Shown piece after piece: positions 52,494 to 60,246 of a stretch of DNA of 64,000 nucleotides. Source of the DNA: JAPOXR01 sp965214695 (lineage in GTDB: Bacteria; Pseudomonadota; Alphaproteobacteria; Rhodobacterales; Rhodobacteraceae). Numbering within the stretch: position 1 is the first letter of the stretch; each line of letters starts with the position of its first letter. Where the stretch lies: positions 3,348,001 through 3,412,000 of the forward strand of contig OZ243967.1 of the NCBI GenBank assembly GCA_965214695.1, written 5' to 3'. The notes under the pieces were generated by a model. It worked only from the letters and a program-made list of their open reading frames with translations, had not been told where the DNA came from and ran no database searches. Position numbers and translations under genes: made by a program.

Positions 52494-54452
52494 ATGGCAG
52501 GTTCGGAACTGTGGAGGCCCACTCGCCGGGCCGCCTGGCAAACGCTGCTGGCCGGCTTCATGCGAAAGACCGGGGTTGGGCTCGGCGGTGATGACCCCGA
52601 TTACGATGCGCTGTGGGAATACTCGATCAGGGACCCGGGCAGTTTCTGGAGCGAGGTCTGGGATTACTGCGGTATGGTCGGTGAGCGTGGCGATACGGTG
52701 CTGAGCCCCGGAGCCACCATCGCCGATGCCAGGTTCTTTCCACAAGGCCGGCTGAATTATGCGGAAAACCTTCTCGGTTCCCCGTCCAACCAGGTACCGT
52801 TGATCTTCCACGGCGAGAATGGCCATCGACGCGAGATGAGGCGGCCGGAACTCCTGGCGCTGGTGGCGCGAGTGCAGGCGGCGCTGACGGCCGACGGTGT
52901 CGGTCCTGGGGATCGGGTGGTCGGCGTGGTGCCGAATACCCCGGAGACCGCGGCGGTCATGCTGGCGGTGTCGGGTCTGGGCGCAGTCTGGTCCTCGTGC
53001 TCGCCGGATTTTGGCCGGGCCGGAATCGTCGACCGATTCGGCCAGATCGCCCCCAGGGTCATGTTCTGCACCGATGGCTACTGGTACAATGGCAAGTGGA
53101 TAGCCACCCTCGACATCGCGGCCGGGGTGGCGGAGGAGCTGCCGTCGGTGCGACGGCTGGTCATGGTGCCCCATGGCGGGCTGGATGCCGGGCCGGATGA
53201 GTCGCCGGTCATCGGACTGGGCAGCTATGCCGGCAGCGCCGATGCCGGCGATGTGCGTTTCGTGCGCCAGGGTTTTTCCGAGCCGGCCTTCATCCTGTTT
53301 TCATCGGGAACGACCGGGTTGCCTAAATGCATCGTGCACGCTGCCGGCGGCACCATTCTGCAACATCTGAAGGAACACCAGCTGCAATGTGACATCAGGC
53401 ATGGCGACCGGATGATGTTTTTCACCACATGCGGTTGGATGATGTGGAACTGGATGATGAGCGCCATGGCATCGGGAGCCACGCTGGTTCTCTATGACGG
53501 CTCTCCGCTGTATCCCGGACATGACCGGCTGGCAGGAATCGTCGCAGCCGAGAAGGTCACGCATTTCGGCGCCTCGGCCAAGTATTTCGACGCATGCGCC
53601 CAGGCCGGCCTGTCGCCGGCCACCGACACCGATCTGGGCGCCCTGCGGGTCATTCTCACGACCGGCTCGCCGCTCTCGCCGGAGGCATTCGACTACATCT
53701 ATGCGCATTGGAAACGCGATCTCTGCCTGTCGTCAATTGCCGGCGGGACCGACATCATCGGTTGTTTTGTCGGCGGCTCCCCGGTCAGCCCGGTATATCG
53801 GGGCCAGTGCCAGAAACGGCATCTGGGCATGGATACCCGGATCTTCAACCGGGATGGCGACGATGTGGCCGGTGAGCCGGGGGAGCTGGTCTGCGCCTCG
53901 GCGCATCCGTCGATGCCAACCGGTTTCTACAATGATCCGGACAACAGCAGGTATCGCCGGACATATTTCGAACGCTATCCCGGGGTCTGGCATCATGGTG
54001 ACTGGGCGGAGCTGACCCCCGAAGGCGGAATCGTTTTTTTTGGCCGGTCGGATGCCACGCTGAATCCCGGCGGCGTCCGCATTGGCACGGCCGAGATCTA
54101 TCGTCCGGTCGAGCGTCTGGCGCAGGTTGCCGAGGCGCTGGTAATCGGCAGGCGGGTGGGGGTGGATGTCGAAATCGTCCTTTTCGTGCGCCTGTCGCCC
54201 GGGGTCGGCCTGGATGATGATCTGCGAGAGATCATTCGGGGCGCCATCAGGAGCAACGCATCGCCGCGGCATGTTCCTGGAAAGATCATTGCCGTTGACG
54301 ACATCCCGCGAACGAAATCGGGCAAGATCGTGGAGCTGGCGGTCAGGAATGTCGTCGAAGGCAGGCCGGTTGGCAACACCGCGGCGCTGGCAAACCCGGA
54401 GGCGCTGGAACAGTACAGGGACCTTCCGGAGTTGCAGGCTGGCGATTGCTGA
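52494..54452 (+). CDS. Acetoacetyl-CoA synthetase
   Basis: ANL-superfamily enzyme of 652 residues that activates acetoacetate to acetoacetyl-CoA with ATP, used in ketone-body and polyhydroxybutyrate metabolism. The N-terminal AACS region reads WRPTRRAAWQTLLAGFM and NYAENLL. The ATP motif is FILFSSGTTGLPKCIVHAAG, with WMMWNWMMSAMASGATLVLY after it. The C-terminal catalytic Lys block is DDIPRTKSGKIVELAVRNVV, and GNTAALANPEALEQY is typical of AACS rather than acetyl-CoA synthetase. ATG 52494 follows AGGAGG. Upstream in-frame sequence back to 52287 is not family-like. Confidence 0.94.
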   Translation: MAGSELWRPTRRAAWQTLLAGFMRKTGVGLGGDDPDYDALWEYSIRDPGSFWSEVWDYCGMVGERGDTVLSPGATIADARFFPQGRLNYAENLLGSPSNQVPLIFHGENGHRREMRRPELLALVARVQAALTADGVGPGDRVVGVVPNTPETAAVMLAVSGLGAVWSSCSPDFGRAGIVDRFGQIAPRVMFCTDGYWYNGKWIATLDIAAGVAEELPSVRRLVMVPHGGLDAGPDESPVIGLGSYAGSADAGDVRFVRQGFSEPAFILFSSGTTGLPKCIVHAAGGTILQHLKEHQLQCDIRHGDRMMFFTTCGWMMWNWMMSAMASGATLVLYDGSPLYPGHDRLAGIVAAEKVTHFGASAKYFDACAQAGLSPATDTDLGALRVILTTGSPLSPEAFDYIYAHWKRDLCLSSIAGGTDIIGCFVGGSPVSPVYRGQCQKRHLGMDTRIFNRDGDDVAGEPGELVCASAHPSMPTGFYNDPDNSRYRRTYFERYPGVWHHGDWAELTPEGGIVFFGRSDATLNPGGVRIGTAEIYRPVERLAQVAEALVIGRRVGVDVEIVLFVRLSPGVGLDDDLREIIRGAIRSNASPRHVPGKIIAVDDIPRTKSGKIVELAVRNVVEGRPVGNTAALANPEALEQYRDLPELQAGDC

Positions 54453-54635
54453 GCAGGCGGACGGGGTGATCGCCGGCCTCCGGGACAAGGGACGGACCAT
54501 CCGCAACCTTCTTTCGTCATTCCGGATGACGGCCGGTCTTGAATTCGGCCGCCGAATTTGTTGAAACCGTCATCCTTGGGTCGGGCCGATCGGCCAGGCC
54601 CGGGATGACGGGCCGTTTCGAGGGAGCCACAACCA

Positions 54636-55367
54636 GTGCCAGGTCTTACATGGACAGCGAGGGTAGCGGCCGCGGCGGCGATGATGATGGCCCTGGCCGC
54701 ATGCGACGATTTCGACGATGTCAGTGCATCCAGGCCGATCAGCCCCGAGCCCAGGCAGGTATCCGAACAGCAGGCATCCGATATCGCCGCGGTGGCGGCG
54801 CGGGTCACGCCCATTGCCACGGAAATGTGCATGGAGATGCGTCCGGGGCTGGATTGCAACTACCAGGTGCTGGTCCACCCCGATCCGTCGGCACCAATGA
54901 ACGCCTTCCATACGGTTGATCGCTCGGGCCGGCCGTTGATCGTCTTCACCGAGCGCATGATTGCCGAATTCGCAAACCAGGATGAAATGGCCTTCGTCAT
55001 AGGTCATGAGGCGGCACACCACATTGGCCGGCATATTCCGCAGCGGCAGCAATCGGCGATGGTTGGCGGCGTGCTGGCCGGTGTCGTTGCCGCGGCCATT
55101 GCCGGCGACTCGTTGGGTGGTTCATCGGACACGGTCGATTCGGCAGTCCGGTTCGGGAGCATGGTCGGCGGGCGGATCTACTCGAAGGAACACGAGATCG
55201 AGGCTGACCGCATCGGTGCCATGATCACCGAACTGGCCGGCTTTGATTCGGTTGTTGGCGTGGGACTCTTCCATCGTCTGCCGGATCCCGGAAACCGGTT
55301 TCTCGGATCACATCCGCCAAACTCGCAACGGGTAGAGGCTGTTCGACAGGTAGCCGCTACATTTTGA
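54636..55367 (+). CDS. M48-family metallopeptidase lipoprotein
   Basis: 243 residues. The signal sequence ARVAAAAAMMMALAACDDFD ends in a lipobox (LAAC), so it should be a lipoprotein. The zinc motif HEAAHHIGRH (HExxH) lies near residue 127 and the third ligand is in EIEADRIGAM. The rest resembles periplasmic M48 peptidases such as LoiP/YcaL, which act in outer-membrane protein quality control. GTG 54636 is preceded by GAGGGAG at a fair distance. Substrate unknown. Confidence 0.88.
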   Translation: MPGLTWTARVAAAAAMMMALAACDDFDDVSASRPISPEPRQVSEQQASDIAAVAARVTPIATEMCMEMRPGLDCNYQVLVHPDPSAPMNAFHTVDRSGRPLIVFTERMIAEFANQDEMAFVIGHEAAHHIGRHIPQRQQSAMVGGVLAGVVAAAIAGDSLGGSSDTVDSAVRFGSMVGGRIYSKEHEIEADRIGAMITELAGFDSVVGVGLFHRLPDPGNRFLGSHPPNSQRVEAVRQVAATF

Positions 55368-55485
55368 GTGACGGCGTGGCTGAGCTGCCGCAGCTTCAAC
55401 CAGGAATTCGGCAACAGTTGCACCGCGTGCTTTGCCTGTGGCAAGCTTGCCCCTTCGGGGGCGGATCTAACCGGCAGAACGCAGA

Positions 55486-56139
55486 ATGACAGACTTTGCT
55501 CAACAGAGAGTCGCAATGGTCGACAGCCAGGTTCGTCCGTCGGATGTCACAAAGTATCCGATCATCAGCGCCATGCTGAAAATTCCGCGCGAGGATTTCG
55601 TGCCGGATTCCGACCGGCAGACCGCATATGCCGAAATGCATGCCAGGCTCGCCGAAAGGCGGGTGATCCTGGAGTCGCGTGTGTCGGCCAAGATGCTTGA
55701 CGAGCTGGACATTCGCCCCAATGAATTCGTCCTCGATATCGGCAGCGGGATGGGCTACTCGGCGGCGCTGATTGCCCATTTGGCGGAAGGCGTGGTGGCG
55801 CTGGAGGACAGCGCCGAGATGTCGGAAGCGGCCAAGGCCAATTTTGCCAACTTGTCGGTGGACAACGCGGTGTCGGTTTGCGGCAAACTGACCGAGGGGG
55901 CCCCGAGACACGGCCCCTATGATGTCGTCACGATCCAGGGAGGGGTCGAGACCATTCCGGCAGCGATCATTGGCCAGCTCAAGGAAGGCGGAAAGATCGG
56001 CTGCATCTTTTCGTCGCGGCAGCCGGGCGAATGTCGTGTCGGCATTCGGCAAGGAGAGCGGTTGGTCTGGAGGACGGCGTTCAACGCCGATGCGCCGGTC
56101 CTGCCCGGTTTCGAGGCCGAACGTGGGTTCGTCTTCTAG
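55486..56139 (+). CDS. Protein-L-isoaspartate O-methyltransferase family protein
   Basis: 217 residues. The SAM-binding motif I is FVLDIGSGMGYSAALIAHL near residue 84, with ARLAERRVILESRVSAKM before it in the place of the Pcm substrate loop. It belongs to the shortened alphaproteobacterial PCMT group, which usually lies immediately upstream of tolC. Whether it repairs isoaspartate is uncertain; the loop residues differ from classical Pcm. ATG 55486 is the first in frame. tolC starts 47 bases later. Confidence 0.87.
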   Translation: MTDFAQQRVAMVDSQVRPSDVTKYPIISAMLKIPREDFVPDSDRQTAYAEMHARLAERRVILESRVSAKMLDELDIRPNEFVLDIGSGMGYSAALIAHLAEGVVALEDSAEMSEAAKANFANLSVDNAVSVCGKLTEGAPRHGPYDVVTIQGGVETIPAAIIGQLKEGGKIGCIFSSRQPGECRVGIRQGERLVWRTAFNADAPVLPGFEAERGFVF

Positions 56140-56186
56140 GTGAGAAGTTAGTGGGGCCGGGCGACGAATCGTCCGGTTTGGGGGAA

Positions 56187-57584
56187 ATGATCACAAGATA
56201 CCTGCTTGGCGCAGTCGCACTGGCGTTGGCAGTTGGTCGGCCGGTTTCCGGCGAAACGCTGACCGACGCATTTGTTGCGGCCTATCAGAACAGCAATCTT
56301 CTCGAAGCGTCGCGGGCATTGCTGAAGACACAGGATGAATCCGTCGTCACGGCACTGGCGGCGTTGCGGCCGACGGTGAACGCCGTCGCGGCGGTGGAGT
56401 CGAGCCTCACCAGGGCGCCAATGCCTCAGAGCATCCGGCGGATTACCGATGGTGCGGTGACCGGGTCGCTGGGCCTTACCGTCGAATTGCTGCTGACCGA
56501 TGGCGGCAACAGGAAGATGGCGGTCAAGGCGGCGCGGGAATCCGTCATGGCCACGCGACAGACGCTGCTCGATGTCGAGCAGGCAGTGCTGCTGAACGCG
56601 GCGATTGCCTACCATGATGTTGTTCGTCAAACCGAACTTCTGCGTCTGGCCGAGAGCGGTCTCAACGTCATGGAGACCGAAAGGGAGGCTGCCGAAGGAC
56701 GGTTCGAACTGGGCGAAATCACCCGCACCGATGTCAGCCTGGTCGAGGCGCGGCTGGCGGTTGCCCGGAACCGGGCGTTGCTGGGCCAGGGCGAACTGGA
56801 AATCGCCCGCGAAAACTACCGGCTGGCAACCGGCTCCTATCCGGGCGAGCTGGCGGGGCTGCCACCGAGTCCGGAGATACCGGCTACACTCGAGGATGCC
56901 CGCTCGATTGCCATGCGAATTCATCCGTCGATCGTCCAGGGCAAGCACCTGGTGGCGGCGGCACAGTTGGCCCTGGAGCGAGCCAAGACCGCAAATGACC
57001 CGAGGCTGACCCTGGCCGGCACCGTCGGCGGAAGTCGCGAGGTTGGCGCCTGGGCAAATGGCGTTGACCGCCTGTCGGTGTCGCTGTCGGCAGCCATGCC
57101 GCTCTATGCCGGCGGCAAGGCCATTTCGGTGGCCAGGCAGGCACGGGCCAATGTGGACAGGACACGCTCCGAATTGCAGCAGGCGGCACAGGTTGCGTCG
57201 CAACAGGTGGCCATTGCCTGGACAAGGTTGGAGATTGCGGCCTCGTCGATCGAATCCCACGATCAGCAGGTTGCGGCGGCCGAACTGGCCTATGAGGGGG
57301 TCAAGGCCGAGGCCGAGTTCGGGCTGCGCACGACCCTGGATGTGCTGGATTCCGAGCAGGATCTCCTGTCGGCCAGGAATGATCGGGTAGCGGCCATTCA
57401 CGAACGCCAGATCGCCGTCTATCGCCTGCTGTCGACCATGGGGTTGATGACCGTCCAGCATCTCGGATTGGGCATACCGGTCTACAATCCGGAAGAATAT
57501 CTCTCCAGCTTGGAATCGGGTTCGGTCGATGCCGGGCCGGCCAGCAGGATTGACGGCCTGTTCAAGTCCGTGGACGTGGAGTGA
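56187..57584 (+). CDS. tolC: TolC-family outer-membrane efflux channel
   Basis: 465 residues. Signal peptide ITRYLLGAVALALAVGRPVS. The mature protein shows the two-fold OEP repeat: first half ETLTDAFVAAYQNSNLLEAS, LELLLTDGG-like VELLLTDGGNRKMAVKAARE and RFELGEITRTDVSLVEARLA; second half SLSAAMPLYAGGKAISVARQ and EFGLRTTLDVLDSEQDLLSA. Such channels work with MFP and ABC/RND/MFS inner-membrane partners in type I secretion or drug efflux. No partner pump is next to it. ATG 56187 has a GGGGAA very close; TTG 56178 is the alternative. Confidence 0.93.
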   Translation: MITRYLLGAVALALAVGRPVSGETLTDAFVAAYQNSNLLEASRALLKTQDESVVTALAALRPTVNAVAAVESSLTRAPMPQSIRRITDGAVTGSLGLTVELLLTDGGNRKMAVKAARESVMATRQTLLDVEQAVLLNAAIAYHDVVRQTELLRLAESGLNVMETEREAAEGRFELGEITRTDVSLVEARLAVARNRALLGQGELEIARENYRLATGSYPGELAGLPPSPEIPATLEDARSIAMRIHPSIVQGKHLVAAAQLALERAKTANDPRLTLAGTVGGSREVGAWANGVDRLSVSLSAAMPLYAGGKAISVARQARANVDRTRSELQQAAQVASQQVAIAWTRLEIAASSIESHDQQVAAAELAYEGVKAEAEFGLRTTLDVLDSEQDLLSARNDRVAAIHERQIAVYRLLSTMGLMTVQHLGLGIPVYNPEEYLSSLESGSVDAGPASRIDGLFKSVDVE

Positions 57585-57707
57585 GACCCGCCGCATTTGG
57601 GCCGGGGAGCTGGCCGGGTGACGTGAATGGCGTTCATCCAGGAACTGGAATTCGGGGAACAATTCATGCGTCCGGACCAGGGGCTGGCCGGATGGAATGG
57701 CTGACCT

Positions 57708-60005
57708 TCAGCCTGTCCCATTGCGGGCGTCGGCAAGCATGTGCCAGAGCCTGTCGGAGTTGAGCGGCATGTTGACCTCCCGGACCCCGACATCCCATAG
57801 CGCGTCCTGCACGGCGTTGGCGGCCGCGGCCATGGCACCGATGGTGCCGGCCTCGCCACACCCCTTCATGCCGAGCGGATTGTTCGGCGATGGAAACGGC
57901 TCCGAGTGAAAGTCGATGAAGGGAAGGTCGGCCGCCCTCGGCATGGCGTAATCCATGAAGCTTCCCGAGAGCAGCTGACCCGATTCGTCAAACCTGGCGT
58001 GCTCCAGGATGACCTGGCCGATCCCTTGCGCAACCCCGCCATGCACCTGGCCCTCTGCCAGCATCGGGTTGACCAGGAAGCCAAGGTCATCGACCACGGT
58101 GTAGCTGGAGATCTTCAGCCGGCAGGTGTCGGGGTCGATCTCGACTTCGCATACATGCAGTCCGTTCGGATAGGACCGCCCCGGTAGCTCCTCATGGTGT
58201 CGGAACGAGACCAGGTCGGTGCGTCCTCGTATTCGGGCGATCTCGGCCGCCGCCTGCAATGTTACAAAACTGTTGGATCCACCGATCCGGAACGCGCCCT
58301 CGTCGAAGGCGACCTGGTCTTCGGCCGCATCGAATTCCTCGGCGATGAAAGGAATGAAATTCTCGACGAGCCTGTCGGTGGTGGCGTTGATTGAAACCCC
58401 CTGGACGGTGACTGACCGGGAGCCGCCGGTGCCGCCGCCGGAGCTGATCCGATCGCTGTCGCCCTGGACCACCCGGATGTTCTCGAACGGAATTCCCGAT
58501 CGCTGGTGCAGGATCTGGGAAAAGACGGTCTCGTGTCCCTGGCCGTTGGACTGGGTTCCGACATGCAGGTCGACCATACCGTCCCCGGCAAATTCGATCC
58601 GTGTGGCCTCGCCCGGGTCACCGAGGATTGCCTCGATGTAATAACACAGCCCGATTCCCCGCAGCTTGCCATTCCGGACACTTGTCGACCGGCGGTGCGG
58701 GAAGCCGGCAAGATCGGCCTCGATCAGCGCCCGGTCCAGTACCTTCGAGAACTCGCCGACATCAAACACCTCCTTGCCGAAATTGCGGTAGGGAAATTTG
58801 TCCGGCGCAATGAAGTTCCGCCGCCGCAATTCCGATTGCCTGATGCCGAATTCACGGGCGGCCCGATCCATCAGCCGCTCAAGCATGTAGATGGCCTCCG
58901 GCCGCCCGGCACCGCGATAGGCATCGACTGGCGTGGTGTTGGTATAGAATCCCCGGACCCGGAAAAACACCTCCGGGATGTCGTAGGTCCCGGTGAGGAC
59001 CTTCTCCGATAGCTCGGTCTGGATGAATTGCGCGTAGAAGGAATTATGCGCGCCCAAATTGCACCTGGTCGAGACCCGGTAGGCCAGGAACCGGTAGTCG
59101 TCGTCGAAGGCCGCCTCGACCTTGGAATACAGGTCCCGGCCGGAATTATCGGTCAGCATCGCTTCGGAGCGGGTCGACATCCAGCGCAATGGCCGCCCGA
59201 GCATGCGCGCCGCCTGGGCGACGGCAAAATTTTCCGGGTAGCAAAACGCCTTCATGCCAAAACCGCCGCCAACATCGGGCGTGACGACCCGGATCTGCGA
59301 CTTCTCGACCCCGAGGACTTGGCTCATCTCGTCCCGCGGTGCCCAGACGCCCTGGCCGTTGACCGCGTAGTGCAGCCGGCCGTCGATCCAGTCGGCATGG
59401 CAGCCGCGCGGCTCGATCGAATTGGCGATGATGCGCGTATCGTCCACGTGCAGCGAGACCACATGCGGTGCCGAGTTGAAGACGGACGCGACCGCCTTTT
59501 CATCGCCTCGCCGCCAGTCGAATGCCTGGTTGCCGGGTGCCTGGCGATGAATGTCCACGCCTCCTGCATCAACGAACAAATGCGGCTCGATCTCGTCGAT
59601 GTCCAGGTCGATCAGCTCTGCCGCGTCCCGGGCCTGGTCCAGGGTGTCGGCTACTACCATCGCCACGGCTTCGCCGACGAATCGCACCTTGTCTTCGGCC
59701 AAGACCGGGCGAGGCGGGTTGGCGGCCATCCTGCCATCGGCGAGTTCGAGAATTCCGGCGGCCATCCTGTTGCGCATGCCGGCCGCAACGAGGTCGGCGG
59801 CGGTATAGACGGCATGAACGCCCGCCGATGACCGGGCGGTGTCGGTGTCAATCGAGATGATCCGGCCATGGGCGATCGGCGAGTAGAGAAACTGCACGAA
59901 CAGTGCCCCCGGGGGCGGATTGTCATCGATGTAGTTGCCTTCCCCGGTGAGGAGTCGCACATCTTCCCTGCGCCTGACGGGCTGGTTGACGCCAAATTTG
60001 ACCAT
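57708..60005 (-). CDS. Xanthine dehydrogenase family protein, molybdopterin-binding large subunit
   Basis: 765 residues. Molybdenum hydroxylase large subunit, related to CO dehydrogenase CoxL form II and aldehyde oxidases. It opens GVNQPVRRREDVRLLTGEG and has VGGGFGMKAFCYPENFAVAQ, TPVDAYRGAGRPEAIYMLER, GGTGGSRSVTVQG and the catalytic Glu in GMKGCGEAGTIGAMAAAANA. The form I CoxL loop AYRCSFR is absent (AYRGAGR instead), so a true CO dehydrogenase is unlikely. The FAD and iron-sulfur subunits are not adjacent. ATG 60005 follows AGAGGGA. Substrate unknown; probably an aldehyde or N-heterocycle. Confidence 0.92.
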   Translation of the reverse strand: MVKFGVNQPVRRREDVRLLTGEGNYIDDNPPPGALFVQFLYSPIAHGRIISIDTDTARSSAGVHAVYTAADLVAAGMRNRMAAGILELADGRMAANPPRPVLAEDKVRFVGEAVAMVVADTLDQARDAAELIDLDIDEIEPHLFVDAGGVDIHRQAPGNQAFDWRRGDEKAVASVFNSAPHVVSLHVDDTRIIANSIEPRGCHADWIDGRLHYAVNGQGVWAPRDEMSQVLGVEKSQIRVVTPDVGGGFGMKAFCYPENFAVAQAARMLGRPLRWMSTRSEAMLTDNSGRDLYSKVEAAFDDDYRFLAYRVSTRCNLGAHNSFYAQFIQTELSEKVLTGTYDIPEVFFRVRGFYTNTTPVDAYRGAGRPEAIYMLERLMDRAAREFGIRQSELRRRNFIAPDKFPYRNFGKEVFDVGEFSKVLDRALIEADLAGFPHRRSTSVRNGKLRGIGLCYYIEAILGDPGEATRIEFAGDGMVDLHVGTQSNGQGHETVFSQILHQRSGIPFENIRVVQGDSDRISSGGGTGGSRSVTVQGVSINATTDRLVENFIPFIAEEFDAAEDQVAFDEGAFRIGGSNSFVTLQAAAEIARIRGRTDLVSFRHHEELPGRSYPNGLHVCEVEIDPDTCRLKISSYTVVDDLGFLVNPMLAEGQVHGGVAQGIGQVILEHARFDESGQLLSGSFMDYAMPRAADLPFIDFHSEPFPSPNNPLGMKGCGEAGTIGAMAAAANAVQDALWDVGVREVNMPLNSDRLWHMLADARNGTG

Positions 60006-60246
60006 GTCCCTCTCTTTGCCCGACCTGTCCGGCAGCCTCGGGTCCGAATGCCGGCGGCCGCCGGTCGTGGATCAGGCCACCCGATAGGAGCAGGGCGGAT
60101 TGCCTGCAACAGGTTTGTCGCTACCGCCTGCTTCAGGCTGCATTCTTCAGCTCTATAGCGGCCGGCTTTGATGCCTTCAAAATCCGCTCTGCATTCAGTA
60201 AGTGTCCGGTCACCGAGCAGACAGCCTGACCAGGAACCATGCAGCG

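Noticed and set aside
56148..57662. A 504-codon open frame on the minus strand opposite tolC
   Set aside because: Gln/Arg-rich shadow of the tolC reading frame.
57708..60005. Aerobic CO dehydrogenase large subunit (form I)
   Set aside because: The diagnostic active-site loop AYRCSFR is replaced by AYRGAGR, and the partner subunits are missing.
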